A DNA stretch of 64,000 nucleotides from Firmicutes bacterium UBA5201 (GCA_002412775.1 DHVT01000006.1:1-64000), one strand, 5' to 3'. Counted from the first letter of the stretch, positions 17,403-27,181 are shown. Notes: a model not told the origin generated them from the letters alone. Translations and numbers: made by a program.

Positions 17403-18548
17403 ATGACACTGAATTTCAAAAGAGCGTTCAACATCCTCCTCGGGGTGATTTTTCTTGCTGCGCTTTTATCAGGTGGAACGACACTCTACTACTTTCTCAT
17501 AGTGCTACTGACAGTGAGAATCGGGGCAGTGTTGATGGTCAGACATCATCAGAAGAACATATATGTCCTTTATTATGCCAGTGAGAACACTGTGCATACC
17601 GGAGATGCGCTTGAAGTGGAATACAAGGTATCCAACACGAGCTTCCTGCCGATCACCCATTCGTTGATCGAATTCAAGATGGACAATAAGATGAATGCCT
17701 CCACACAACTTAAGGAAATGGCATATTTCGGAAGCCAGCAACGTATCAACTTCTCAAAGGAGATCATTTGCAGATATCGAGGGTATTACAGCATCGGCCA
17801 AGTGACCGTGGATGTTTTCGACCCGCTTTTGCTTGAAAAACGAACTGTGTTTTTCGACAAGGAGATCGATATCACGGTATATCCCCGATTGGTGAAATTG
17901 GCACCGATCAAGTTCCATCCGAAAGACTTGTATGGAACGCTCAAATCGAATCAAAAGACGCTTGAGGATAGAACCAATATAGTCAACATTCGCCGTTACG
18001 AACAGGGCGACCAGCTCAAGAACATCCACTGGAAACTCAGTGCCAAACGGGATGAACTCTTGACCAAGGAGTTTGAGCAGACTGTCAGTTCCAAACTGCT
18101 CATTTTTGTCGACGGCAGCAAAGGACATTTTGAGACGGGCTACACCCTTGATAAGGAAGAATACCTGGTTTCATTTGTCGCATCCCTGGTGAAAATGGCC
18201 ATGGATGAGAGCATGCAGATCAAACTGATCATGAACGATTCCGAAGGCACCGTCATAGAAGCCAGCAGCGCCTCCGACTTTGGGGGATGCATGGAAGCCC
18301 TCACCAAGTTCGAATCTTCCAGCGAGATGCCTTTCGATCATTTCATTAGGAATCATCTTCAGAGTGAGAACAGGGATGAAAGCTATGTGCTCATAACGCC
18401 AGCTTTGACCCAAGCGTTGTTGGACAGGGTGGATTATACGAACTCCGGTGTTTCAGTGTTCACTTTTTCTGACTCGAAGCTGAAACCTCAACGGATCACC
18501 AGTCAATTCATCGATCAGATTTTGGGGGTGTCCAGTGAACAAGCTTAA
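17403..18548 (+). CDS. DUF58 domain protein
   Basis: 381 aa from ATG 17403; the longer open frame overlaps moxR and is unlikely to be used. Two N-terminal TM helices (~5-40), an immunoglobulin-like stretch, then the DUF58 core YEQGDQLKNIHWKLSAKRDELLTKEFEQ (~200-228) and a VWA-like fold. Usual client of MoxR ATPases. The stop overlaps the next gene by 14 nt. Confidence 0.88.
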   Translation: MTLNFKRAFNILLGVIFLAALLSGGTTLYYFLIVLLTVRIGAVLMVRHHQKNIYVLYYASENTVHTGDALEVEYKVSNTSFLPITHSLIEFKMDNKMNASTQLKEMAYFGSQQRINFSKEIICRYRGYYSIGQVTVDVFDPLLLEKRTVFFDKEIDITVYPRLVKLAPIKFHPKDLYGTLKSNQKTLEDRTNIVNIRRYEQGDQLKNIHWKLSAKRDELLTKEFEQTVSSKLLIFVDGSKGHFETGYTLDKEEYLVSFVASLVKMAMDESMQIKLIMNDSEGTVIEASSASDFGGCMEALTKFESSSEMPFDHFIRNHLQSENRDESYVLITPALTQALLDRVDYTNSGVSVFTFSDSKLKPQRITSQFIDQILGVSSEQA

Positions 18549-20883
18549 AATGTACAAATGGCTCCCGGGATGCTTGATCTTCTTGTCCGTTTTTTTGGTG
18601 GCAAGACAATTTGTGAATTATGATATACCGCTTCCGAATTTTATAGTGATTGGTCTGCTCAGTTATCTGGGAACAGTGTCGGTCATACATTTCCGTAAAG
18701 CGTTTACAAAAGTGTTTCTCATACTGCTTCTAGGATTGGTTTTGATCTATTCGGTGGACTTTGTCCTCGAGGCGGCATCCAAAATCGGTACCCAGGAAAT
18801 GATGATGGAAGATGGTGTGGACAGGGCTTCATCGGTGGAAGTCGAAGGCAAGCGTCATGGTGTGGATTTCATTCACGTCATTCGTGACAAAGTGGACCTG
18901 AAAAAATCCATCCCATATTTCAAATGGGTAGTCCGTGACAAAGTGATGAGCGATTGGATCGAAGGGCGTCAGATTGAAACGAATAGGGACTATGAGATCC
19001 TATTCGCATTCATGAACGCGGTATTGATTGCGCTGCTCATTCAACCGGTTTTCTCGGCGAAGTGGCTGAAACCGCTGTTGGTTGCGCCGCTTATATTCTT
19101 CGTCTGGATGTGGTACCAGTATGTGGATTTCCCATGGCCGATTTATCTCCTTTATTTTGCGGGGGTGTTCGCACTTCTGATCCTCGACAGGCATGAAGGG
19201 TTCAAGAACCGTTTTAGTGGACATAATCAGTCCAATTATTCATCGGGCGGTGTTTTTCTGTGGGGCGTGATGTTGAGTGTGGTATTGATCCTTTTCACCA
19301 ATCTCGCTTTTGTGATCATACCGTTCAATACAATCAATTCCGTGGTGGATACTGTGATTCCAAATATCTGGGGAGCGAGAACTGGTTACTCCACAGATAA
19401 TATGCGCATTTACTCGTTAAGGGAAACCCCTTATCAGAATGACCCTCAAAACCTTGGAGGTCCTGTGGGACCGATCAATAGTGAAGATGCACTTTTTTAT
19501 GTGGACATCGATCAGGAAGTGCGCGGACCGATCTATTTGAAAACCAACATCAAAGATCAATACGACGGCAAACGTTGGTCCAATCCCACTCAACTTTTCA
19601 GCAACTCTTTCAGGGAATACTTGAGCGATGAACGCAATCGTGAAATCCTTGAATCTGGAGACTATAAAAAAATTAGCGGAGAAATCCGTTTGGAAGCCCT
19701 GAAAACGGTGACCATATTTGCACCAATGGGTTTTTACGACACGGACCTCGATCATGAACGTGTTTATGTGTCCTCTGAAAACGACGCTTTTTATAAAGCG
19801 GGCATGTTTGTCAGATTCCTGAAGAAATATCGGTTTGAAGCGACTCAAAAGGATTTCAAGTATCCTGAGGATGCCGATTATTTGCAACTTTCCGATCGAA
19901 TTGAAGAGCGTACCTATGAGCTCGCGCTCAGACTCGGAGAATTCGGTGAGACGGATTACGACAAGGTCGTCGCCATAACCAGGTTTCTCGTTCAAAACTA
20001 TGATTACAACCTGTCCGTTCCCACACTTAGGTACAATCAAGAGTTCGTCTCCACGTTTTTGTTTGAGACGCAGTCCGGTTATTGCACCTACTTCGCCTCA
20101 TCATTGGCCGTCATGGCCAGAATCAATGGCATCCCTTCACGATACGTGGAAGGTTTCCGGGTGGATGTCAAAGCTTTTGACACGAGAGACGGCGTCGCAA
20201 AAGTCACTGAAGCCGATGCGCACGCATGGACCGAAGTGTACTTTGAGGATCTGGGTTGGGTGATCTTTGAGAGCACACCACCTTACAGTGTCGCACTCGG
20301 TGATGATTATACACCGACCGTAGAGGAAGTTGTGGATGAGGAACCAGTTGATGATGAAACATCCACAGTAGACGGCACCACGGATCCAAACATCAATCTG
20401 GACGATTATCTGATTGAACGCGACGGCGGAAGAGGCGATTTTTTTGAGGATTTCACACCTGCGAGTGGCGAAGTCCAAAGTGGAAGACTCAAGGTCGTGT
20501 GGATCATTTTGGGCATGACAGTGCTTGTCTTGATCATCCTGTTGCTCAGAAAACCGTTCATGTTCCTTAAAAAGAGACACACGCACGCATTTGCGGTAAG
20601 GATCATCTATGTGCTCGCCTACTTGATCGAGCAGACACATCCTCATACGGAGACAGATCCAAAAGCATTGTTCATAGGCGCCGGATTGCCTCAAAGTGAG
20701 ATCGACGACTGGATGAGAATTCTGTATGACCGTAAGGAAAATGTGACAGAAGCATTGATCGTCAGAAGCATCGACGCCGCCGGAAGACATCTGAAACCAG
20801 AAATACAATATTTCAAGCAGCGCAAAGGGCGCATCAAATATTGGCATATGAGAACCATAAAGATTGTTCGCCTCATAGACTAA
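18535..20883 (+). CDS. TgpA-like membrane transglutaminase-domain protein
   Basis: 782 aa, GTG 18535. A cluster of N-terminal TM helices, an extracytoplasmic transglutaminase-like domain with the Cys in SGYCTYFASS (~516), the His in DAHAWTEVYF (~562) and FESTPP in the third position (Glu where many members have Asp), an acidic linker, one TM near residue 660 and a cytoplasmic DUF4129-like tail. MoxR-DUF58-TgpA modules are common envelope systems; substrate unknown. Confidence 0.87.
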   Translation: MNKLKMYKWLPGCLIFLSVFLVARQFVNYDIPLPNFIVIGLLSYLGTVSVIHFRKAFTKVFLILLLGLVLIYSVDFVLEAASKIGTQEMMMEDGVDRASSVEVEGKRHGVDFIHVIRDKVDLKKSIPYFKWVVRDKVMSDWIEGRQIETNRDYEILFAFMNAVLIALLIQPVFSAKWLKPLLVAPLIFFVWMWYQYVDFPWPIYLLYFAGVFALLILDRHEGFKNRFSGHNQSNYSSGGVFLWGVMLSVVLILFTNLAFVIIPFNTINSVVDTVIPNIWGARTGYSTDNMRIYSLRETPYQNDPQNLGGPVGPINSEDALFYVDIDQEVRGPIYLKTNIKDQYDGKRWSNPTQLFSNSFREYLSDERNREILESGDYKKISGEIRLEALKTVTIFAPMGFYDTDLDHERVYVSSENDAFYKAGMFVRFLKKYRFEATQKDFKYPEDADYLQLSDRIEERTYELALRLGEFGETDYDKVVAITRFLVQNYDYNLSVPTLRYNQEFVSTFLFETQSGYCTYFASSLAVMARINGIPSRYVEGFRVDVKAFDTRDGVAKVTEADAHAWTEVYFEDLGWVIFESTPPYSVALGDDYTPTVEEVVDEEPVDDETSTVDGTTDPNINLDDYLIERDGGRGDFFEDFTPASGEVQSGRLKVVWIILGMTVLVLIILLLRKPFMFLKKRHTHAFAVRIIYVLAYLIEQTHPHTETDPKALFIGAGLPQSEIDDWMRILYDRKENVTEALIVRSIDAAGRHLKPEIQYFKQRKGRIKYWHMRTIKIVRLID

Positions 20884-20897
20884 ATTCAAGGATTTCA

Positions 20898-20906
20898 TGT
20901 TATAAT
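20898..20906 (+). promoter_or_regulatory. Extended -10 promoter of dnaB
   Basis: TGTTATAAT (TG-N-TATAAT) between the TgpA stop and dnaB, 31 nt before the ATG. It lets dnaB be read independently of the inserted MoxR operon. Confidence 0.6.
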
Positions 20907-20936
20907 AATAGAAATTGCAGTAGGAAGGGAAAGTTT

Positions 20937-22268
20937 ATGAACATAAAGACCATGCCACATGACATCAACGCCGAACAGAACGTCCTCGGCTCATTATTAC
21001 TCGACAGCGATCTGATCGGTGATGTCATGGACGTCATCCATAGCGAAGAGGAATTCTATAACGAAGCGCACCGTGAAATCTATAGGACCATCAAGCGGTT
21101 GTTCGGAGATGGTAAAACGGTGGATTTGATCACGGTTTCGGATGATCTCACAAAGAATCAGCTGCTCGACGCGGTCGGAGGATTCGAGTACCTGACGGAA
21201 CTTTCCGACGTCGGAACATTGATCTCCAATGTCAGCAACCACGCAAAAATCATTCACGAGAAGTTCATGCTCAGAAGACTGATCAGAGCCTCCACGGAAA
21301 TCGTGGAAAAAGGTTATGAATCCGTCGATGCGGAAGAACTCATAGAAACGGCTGAATCCAGTATTTTTGAAATCTCTCAAAACAGAAACAAAAAAGGTTT
21401 CCAGGAGATATCGGAAGTACTTCAGACCACATACGACAGAATCGTCATGCTCCACGACGACCCGGCTGCGCTGACCGGCATATCCACCGGATTCGACGCA
21501 CTTGATGAGAAGACCAACGGACTTCAAAGGTCCGATCTGATTCTCATTGCCGCACGTCCATCCATGGGAAAGACGGCTTTCGCACTCAACCTTTGTCAAT
21601 TCGCCGCAGTCAAGGAAAAGCGAAGCGTTGCCATTTTCAGTTTGGAGATGGCGGCGGATCAACTCGCACAAAGACTACTGGCCGCACAATCACTCGTGTC
21701 GATCGGAGACATCCGTACGGGCAATATCGAGGACGACGACTGGATCAAACTGGCCAGGAGCAGTGCGCAACTCGCCGAATCCAAGATTTTCATCGATGAC
21801 ACACCTGGTATCACAGTGGCTGAAATACGTTCCAAATGCAGACGTCTCAAAATGAACCACGGACTGGACGTCATCATGATCGACTACCTTCAGCTGATGT
21901 CCGGTGGTGGCAAGACGGAAAACCGTCAACAGGAAATCTCCACCATTTCAAGATCCCTGAAGGGCATCGCAAGGGAAATGAACTGCCCAGTCATCGCGCT
22001 GTCCCAGCTCTCCCGTGCGTCGGAACTCAGAGCCGACCACAGACCGATCCTATCCGACCTTAGAGAGTCGGGCGCCATCGAGCAGGATGCCGATATCGTC
22101 ATGTTCCTTTACAGGGACGAGTATTACAATCCCGATACCGTGGATGAGAAACTCAAAGGCATCGGAGAAGTCATCATCGCAAAACAAAGAAACGGCGAAA
22201 CAGGCAAGATCTATCTTGCATGGCTCGGCAAATACACTAAATTCGCAAACACTTCTCAGATGAGGTGA
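20937..22268 (+). CDS. dnaB: Replicative DNA helicase DnaB
   Basis: 443 aa from ATG 20937 (GGAAGGGA upstream). N-terminal helical collar domain (MPHDINAEQNVLGSLLLD), linker, RecA-like ATPase with Walker A RPSMGKT (~209), Walker B MIDYLQLM and arginine finger region ADHRPILSDLRESGAIEQDAD. Normal length, no intein. Unwinds the replication fork as a hexamer. Confidence 0.97.
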   Translation: MNIKTMPHDINAEQNVLGSLLLDSDLIGDVMDVIHSEEEFYNEAHREIYRTIKRLFGDGKTVDLITVSDDLTKNQLLDAVGGFEYLTELSDVGTLISNVSNHAKIIHEKFMLRRLIRASTEIVEKGYESVDAEELIETAESSIFEISQNRNKKGFQEISEVLQTTYDRIVMLHDDPAALTGISTGFDALDEKTNGLQRSDLILIAARPSMGKTAFALNLCQFAAVKEKRSVAIFSLEMAADQLAQRLLAAQSLVSIGDIRTGNIEDDDWIKLARSSAQLAESKIFIDDTPGITVAEIRSKCRRLKMNHGLDVIMIDYLQLMSGGGKTENRQQEISTISRSLKGIAREMNCPVIALSQLSRASELRADHRPILSDLRESGAIEQDADIVMFLYRDEYYNPDTVDEKLKGIGEVIIAKQRNGETGKIYLAWLGKYTKFANTSQMR

Positions 22269-22273
22269 TCGAG

Positions 22274-22846
22274 ATGGAAGTGACATTCAGAAAAATACAA
22301 AAAGAGGACATGCGACGTTTCAAAGATTGGGGAAAGCACGACGATCCAAGATTCTTTCAATATAATTTCGGATACGACTCCCAAATGGAGTATGACGCAT
22401 GGTACTATTCAAAACAGCGATGGATTTTCAGAAAAGTCTATGGCCTTTTTCTGGATGACCATCCTGTCGGATTCATAACCCTCAAACATATCAACTACTT
22501 CAAAAAAACCGCGGAACTCGGCATTGCAGTGGATCCCAATCATTTGAGCAAAGGATATGGCACCAAAATGCTCAGAATGTATTTGGATCACGTATTCGAA
22601 CGTTTTCCCATCGAGGAGATGCATCTCAAAGTCTCATATTTCAACACAAGGGCACAAAAAAGCTACAGTAAGGTGGGATTTCGTCAGGTTGCTGAATCCT
22701 ATGAACCTTTTGAGGAACAAGGGTATAAAGATCTGATCATGGATCGCTTCCCGCAGCAGTTCGACCTGATCGAAGGCACACTCTATACCCGTTTCATTAA
22801 AATGAAAATCGATAAAAACACATATCTCACAGCCAGAGACCAATAG
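22274..22846 (+). CDS. GNAT family N-acetyltransferase (RimJ/RimL-like)
   Basis: 190 aa from ATG 22274 (GAGGTG at 22262-22267; GTG 22265 overlaps the dnaB stop and is less likely). The GNAT core is visible: GIAVDPNHLSKGYGTKMLRMYLDHVF holds the acetyl-CoA loop, then NTRAQKSYSKVGFRQV. Substrate unknown. Confidence 0.85.
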   Translation: MEVTFRKIQKEDMRRFKDWGKHDDPRFFQYNFGYDSQMEYDAWYYSKQRWIFRKVYGLFLDDHPVGFITLKHINYFKKTAELGIAVDPNHLSKGYGTKMLRMYLDHVFERFPIEEMHLKVSYFNTRAQKSYSKVGFRQVAESYEPFEEQGYKDLIMDRFPQQFDLIEGTLYTRFIKMKIDKNTYLTARDQ

Positions 22847-22862
22847 GCTGTGAGATATTTTG
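22822..22862 (+). terminator. Terminator overlapping the GNAT stop codon
   Basis: Perfect 13-bp stem ATATCTCACAGCC/GGCTGTGAGATAT (22822-22834, 22846-22858) then TTTT. The TAG stop at 22844-22846 lies in the loop and first base of the right arm. Confidence 0.88.
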
Positions 22863-22946
22863 CCTTTATACTGGATTATTTGATTGAAATATCATATAAT
22901 TAGAATGTATTTATTATGTATTTTGTATTCATGAAACGAGGACCTT

Positions 22947-23849
22947 ATGACTCAGGAAACAGCGATTACAATCAAGGCAAGAGCCAAAGTCAATTTGACA
23001 CTCGATGTGATCGGAAGAAGAGAAAACGGTTATCACGATGTGAAAATGATCATGCAGCAGGTGGACCTTTATGATCTGGTCACAATAAGGTGCATTCCTG
23101 AAAGTGAGATCAGACTCTCATGCACGGATGATTTCTTGCCCGTTGACGATAAGAATATTGCCTATCGAGCCGCTGTAGCCATGCGAAAAAAGTATGACAT
23201 CCCACACGGCTTTGAGATCCATATAGAAAAGAACATACCGGTCTCCGCCGGACTTGCGGGAGGCAGCACAGACGCAGCCGCAGTGATAAGGGGCATCAAT
23301 CGATTGTGCGCTCTGGGATTGCCTGAAAAAACCATGATGGCGATCGGATTCGAACTTGGAGCGGACGTTCCGTTTTGCATCATGGAAGGGTGTGCCCTGG
23401 CTGAAGGGCTGGGAGAAAAACTGACACCGATCAGAGGATTTGAGCACGTATGGCTGGTTTTGGTCAAACCGAATTTTGGTGTTTCGACAAAAGAGGTCTA
23501 TACCGCACTGGAGTATGAAACCCTGAAAGGGCATCCGGACACGGACGGTATGCTGAAAGCACTTGAAACCCAAAGTAGACACGAGATCATCGACCGGGTC
23601 TACAATGTGCTTGAGGAAGTGACGTTCAGATTGTATCCAGGCGTGCAGGAGGCCAAGCGTTTTCTGGCCGGGCATGGGGCTGAAGGCGTTCTGATGAGCG
23701 GGAGCGGCCCGACAGTGTTCGGCTTTTACAAAAGTTATGAGCGCGCAAAAAACGCCCAGAAAAAAATCAAGAAACATTATTCACAGAGTTTTGTCGTAAC
23801 GACTTATAATAAACATGAAAATAGGAGGTCCCATGAGCGTCAATTTTGA
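22947..23849 (+). CDS. ispE: 4-diphosphocytidyl-2-C-methyl-D-erythritol kinase
   Basis: 300 aa, ATG 22947. GHMP kinase: AKVNLTLDVIGRRENGYHDV at the N-terminus, ATP loop PVSAGLAGGSTDAAA (~92-106) and C-terminal MSGSGPTVFG. ATP-dependent fourth step of the MEP isoprenoid pathway. The 3' end overlaps the next gene by 17 nt, a common clostridial ispE-regulator pairing. Confidence 0.95.
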   Translation: MTQETAITIKARAKVNLTLDVIGRRENGYHDVKMIMQQVDLYDLVTIRCIPESEIRLSCTDDFLPVDDKNIAYRAAVAMRKKYDIPHGFEIHIEKNIPVSAGLAGGSTDAAAVIRGINRLCALGLPEKTMMAIGFELGADVPFCIMEGCALAEGLGEKLTPIRGFEHVWLVLVKPNFGVSTKEVYTALEYETLKGHPDTDGMLKALETQSRHEIIDRVYNVLEEVTFRLYPGVQEAKRFLAGHGAEGVLMSGSGPTVFGFYKSYERAKNAQKKIKKHYSQSFVVTTYNKHENRRSHERQF

Positions 23850-24504
23850 CAAATTGGAGATTAGAAATTACAAACCACTTGGAGAAGTTGTATTTGAATA
23901 TTTGAGAAACGCCATTTTGAGCGGAGAGCTCAAGCCAGGTGAGAGACTGATGGAAGTCACCATCGCCGACCAGCTGGGGGTCAGCCGGACACCTGTGAGG
24001 GAAGCCATCCGAAAACTCGAGAAGGAAAGTTTTGTCATCATGATTCCAAGAAAAGGCGCATATGTTGCCGACCTGACGAAAAATGACATCCTTGAAGTCC
24101 TCGAGATCAGAAAGGAACTAGAAGGTTTTGCGGCCGCGCTCGCAGCTGAAAGAATGACTGACGAGGAAAAAGAGGCCATGAGTGACGTCGTCGAATCGTT
24201 CAACCTGTCACTTGCCCATATGGATAAAAAAAGTATGATCGATAGCGACAACGAGTTCCATTCCATGATTTTCAAGGCGACCAAAAATCAAAGATTGATC
24301 AACATCATCTATGACCTTCACGATCAATTTCAACGATTCAGATTGATTTACTTCAGCGAGTTCAACAATTTCAAAGAAATCCAGGAATCACACGGAAGAA
24401 TTTTCGATGCCATCCTGAAATGCGATGCCGACAGAGCCAAAGAGGAAGCGGAAAATCACGTGGAAAGCATACGCGAACTGGTCAACAAGTGGATCACGGA
24501 ATGA
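23833..24504 (+). CDS. GntR-family (FadR/FCD) transcriptional regulator
   Basis: 223 aa from ATG 23833 (AGGAGGTC upstream). Winged HTH (residues ~15-80: LKPGERLMEVTIADQLGVSRTPVREAIRKLE) and an all-helical FCD ligand domain with candidate metal residues (D, H in NEFHSMIF, H in QESHGRIF). Effector unknown. Overlaps the DUF1934 gene by 4 nt. Confidence 0.92.
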   Translation: MSVNFDKLEIRNYKPLGEVVFEYLRNAILSGELKPGERLMEVTIADQLGVSRTPVREAIRKLEKESFVIMIPRKGAYVADLTKNDILEVLEIRKELEGFAAALAAERMTDEEKEAMSDVVESFNLSLAHMDKKSMIDSDNEFHSMIFKATKNQRLINIIYDLHDQFQRFRLIYFSEFNNFKEIQESHGRIFDAILKCDADRAKEEAENHVESIRELVNKWITE

Positions 24505-24917
24505 ACGTAAAGATCATATCCAAAATAAAGGACTCTGAAGGTGAAGTCAATGAAATGACGCTTTTCACACAGGCCACTTACCAAAGCAAATCCGACAAGG
24601 CCTATTTGATGTATGAAGAAAGTGAACTCAGTGGACTCGAAGGTACAAAAACCCTTCTCGTCTACGATGGTGAGACGGTCAACATCAAACGTTACGGCAG
24701 TGTGAACAGCAACCTTAATATCGTCATGGATGAAAGTATCGAGAACATTTACAAGACCCAGTACGGAGTCTTTGTGATGCATACGGTCGGTAAACAGATA
24801 CACTGGAACGATGAAGATGGCATAAGCATACAAATGAGGTACCAACTCGTCATAGAAGGCGACGGCACTCAAACTGAGATTTCCATTGAAATTGAGGAGA
24901 TGAAAATTGAACAATAA
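24501..24917 (+). CDS. DUF1934 (YwiB-like) beta-barrel protein
   Basis: 138 aa from ATG 24501; the upstream open frame is only FadR-gene shadow. Beta-rich lipocalin/calycin-like pattern (KAYLMYEESELSG, KTLLVYDGETVNIKRYG) of the DUF1934 family. No catalytic motif. Small conserved Firmicute protein of unknown role. Confidence 0.8.
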   Translation: MNVKIISKIKDSEGEVNEMTLFTQATYQSKSDKAYLMYEESELSGLEGTKTLLVYDGETVNIKRYGSVNSNLNIVMDESIENIYKTQYGVFVMHTVGKQIHWNDEDGISIQMRYQLVIEGDGTQTEISIEIEEMKIEQ

Positions 24918-25611
24918 AAATGACAACAGGTTGCTGCTTTACAGACTTGTGTTCATGAGTCTGATCATCAGTGTGATGCCGGTGGCAACCATGTTACTTT
25001 TAGATCGCAATGATTATCCGGCCTTTTATATTGTGAGCGTCATTTACACGATGGCGGTCATGAGCGTCGGTTATCATTATTATCGCAATTTCACGAAAAG
25101 AACAGCGAGACAACTGAAATCGCTTGTACAAAAGGAGAGCCTGATCAACGGCGAACTCGTTCTCATCAACACAGAAGAGAAACTCAAGAGCATCCTGTCA
25201 CTGGAAATCGAACGCTGTTCGAATCAAATGACGGAATCCTCCATACTCTTTTTCGATGTGGACGACCTGGGGCTCATCAACAACAAATACGGTTACGATG
25301 TCGGAGACCAGGTGATCATAGAACTGATTCTGTTATCCAAACTGCTTATTGAAAAAGGGGACCAGCTCGCCCGAATCAAAGGCGATACTTTTGCTGTCAT
25401 GTTCTCGGGGAAAGACAAGAATTACGCATACGACTTCGCTTCGAAGCTCAAAAAAAAGGTGGAAGAGATTCCATTTCAGATCGAGGAGAAGGTCACATGC
25501 AGATTTGTCGTCATTCCCATCGACCGATGGCTCTCAGAAGAGAAGTTGCTTTTGCTCGCCTATGAAAAATTGAAACTCGCAAAAGACTATGGTAAAGGTG
25601 TCATACTTTAG
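24907..25611 (+). CDS. Membrane protein with degenerate GGDEF domain
   Basis: 234 aa, TTG 24907, overlapping the DUF1934 gene by 11 nt. Two TM helices (~8-26 and ~33-55), then a GGDEF-like fold: ILFFDVDDLGLINNKYGYDVGDQVI is well kept, but the catalytic GGDEF loop reads KGDTF (ARIKGDTFAVMF). So no diguanylate cyclase activity is expected; it may bind nucleotide or serve as a sensor. The stop codon abuts a predicted activator site (25611-25628). Confidence 0.75.
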   Translation: MNNKNDNRLLLYRLVFMSLIISVMPVATMLLLDRNDYPAFYIVSVIYTMAVMSVGYHYYRNFTKRTARQLKSLVQKESLINGELVLINTEEKLKSILSLEIERCSNQMTESSILFFDVDDLGLINNKYGYDVGDQVIIELILLSKLLIEKGDQLARIKGDTFAVMFSGKDKNYAYDFASKLKKKVEEIPFQIEEKVTCRFVVIPIDRWLSEEKLLLLAYEKLKLAKDYGKGVIL

Positions 25612-25628
25612 CGCCTGAAATTCGGCAC
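25611..25628 (+). promoter_or_regulatory. Activator site (UAS-like) in front of the sigma-54 activator gene
   Basis: GCGCCTGAAATTCGGCAC, an imperfect inverted repeat that matches the site at 27164-27181 in 15 of 18 positions in the same orientation. Its position 36 nt before the activator ATG suggests autoregulation. Confidence 0.6.
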
Positions 25629-25663
25629 ATGCCCAAAAACCGGCATAGAGGAGGAAGTTCGAT

Positions 25664-27106
25664 ATGCATCCTTTTTTAACACTTGAACACGTGAAATTCA
25701 TGCTCGAATACATCAGTGACGGCGTACAGATCGTCGACGAAAAAGGGAATCTCATCTACTGCAACAGAAACTCCGCCATGCTCGATGACATCAACATCTC
25801 CGACTCCATAGGCAAACATATAACAGAAATCTATCCATCTCTCAAAGAGGAGGAAAGCACTCTGCTCAAAGTCCTTGCGACGAAGACACCGATCTTCAAC
25901 CGCGAGCAGACTTATCGTACATACAAAGGCAAAATCATCGCCACCATCAACAGCACACTTCCAATCCTGAACAATGGACAAATAGAGGGCGCCATAGAAA
26001 TATCCAGAAACATCACCCCATACAAAGAGCTCTCCGAGCGTTATCTGGACCTTCAATCCATGGTCCAGGGGGGCGACGCCACAGGCAGGAACAAAGCCAC
26101 GAGAACCGATGTCGCCGTCTACAATTTCGAAGACATCATCACCAATCACTCGGAGTTCAATAGGGTAAAAGCCGTGGCCATGAAAGCCGCACGTACTGAA
26201 ATTCCTGTCCTCATCTATGGAGAGACGGGTACGGGAAAGGAACTCCTGACCCAGGCGATCCATAACAGTAGCAAACGGAAAAACAGACCTTTCATCGCTC
26301 AAAACTGTGCCGCCCTGCCTTCCTCACTCCTGGAAGGGATACTTTTCGGTACGGTCAAGGGTGGTTTTACAGGTGCCGTGGACAGAAAAGGACTCTTTGA
26401 ACTTGCCGACACCGGAACACTGTTTCTCGACGAGATCAACTCCATGCCACAAGAACTCCAAGCCAAATTGCTCCGCGTGCTCCAGGACGGCATCATCAGG
26501 CGGGTGGGCGACACAAGAGAACATCGGGTGGACGTAAGGATCATCGCGGCCACCAACATCGATCCTAACGTCGCCATAGAAAACGGTCTGATCCGAAGGG
26601 ACCTCTACTACAGGCTGAACACCGTCACACTGTGGATTCCCAAGCTCTCCGACAGGAAAGAGGATATCCCTTTACTCACGAAATTCTTCATAGACAAATA
26701 CAACAATCAGCTCTACAGAAACTTCGAAGGCGTCTCTGAGGAAGTCATGCGCCTCTTTTTGCACTACAGCTGGGAAGGCAATGTGCGGGAACTCGAACAC
26801 GTCATCGAAGGGGCAGTGAACTTTGCGGAAGGCACCACTATTGGATTCATGGATCTGCCTCCGAATCTCAAAAACTATTATAAGTTGCATGTTGAACCCC
26901 AAATCCATGAACCGAACACGCAAAATCACCAAATACAGCAAAGCGACGACTTTGACCTCAACCTCAACCAGATTGTGGAAAACGCTGAGAAAAGAGCAAT
27001 TGAAAAAGCGTATGAGGACAGTTTCCACAACATCACACAAACGGCGAAAGTCTTGGGAATACCCAGACAGACGCTTCAGTACAAACTTAAGAAGTATAAT
27101 CTTTGA
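25664..27106 (+). CDS. PAS/sigma-54-dependent activator of lysine fermentation
   Basis: 480 aa, ATG 25664 with GAGGAGG. PAS domain (~10-120: ISDGVQIVDEKGNLIYCNRNSAML), AAA+ sigma-54 interaction domain with Walker A GETGTGKE (~186), sigma-contact loop GGFTGA (canonical GAFTGA), Walker B GTLFLDEIN, and a Fis-type HTH at the end (NITQTAKVLGIPRQTLQYKLKKY). It lies directly upstream of a perfect -24/-12 promoter for the kam operon, so it is the likely activator; the PAS ligand is unknown. Confidence 0.93.
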   Translation: MHPFLTLEHVKFMLEYISDGVQIVDEKGNLIYCNRNSAMLDDINISDSIGKHITEIYPSLKEEESTLLKVLATKTPIFNREQTYRTYKGKIIATINSTLPILNNGQIEGAIEISRNITPYKELSERYLDLQSMVQGGDATGRNKATRTDVAVYNFEDIITNHSEFNRVKAVAMKAARTEIPVLIYGETGTGKELLTQAIHNSSKRKNRPFIAQNCAALPSSLLEGILFGTVKGGFTGAVDRKGLFELADTGTLFLDEINSMPQELQAKLLRVLQDGIIRRVGDTREHRVDVRIIAATNIDPNVAIENGLIRRDLYYRLNTVTLWIPKLSDRKEDIPLLTKFFIDKYNNQLYRNFEGVSEEVMRLFLHYSWEGNVRELEHVIEGAVNFAEGTTIGFMDLPPNLKNYYKLHVEPQIHEPNTQNHQIQQSDDFDLNLNQIVENAEKRAIEKAYEDSFHNITQTAKVLGIPRQTLQYKLKKYNL

Positions 27107-27119
27107 TCGTAAATATACC

Positions 27120-27150
27120 CCCAACAGTTCTACCCGAGCTGTTGGGTTTT
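27120..27150 (+). terminator. Terminator of the activator gene
   Basis: CCCAACAG/CTGTTGGG stem (27120-27127 with 27139-27146) followed by TTTT. Confidence 0.8.
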
Positions 27151-27163
27151 CCTTTATCCAAAG

Positions 27164-27181
27164 GTGCCGGAAATTCGGCGC
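27164..27181 (+). promoter_or_regulatory. Upstream activating sequence of the kam operon
   Basis: GTGCCGGAAATTCGGCGC: inverted arms GTGCCG/CGGCGC, centred about 100 bp upstream of the -24 element, the normal place for an enhancer-binding protein site. Nearly identical copy at 25611-25628. Confidence 0.7.
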
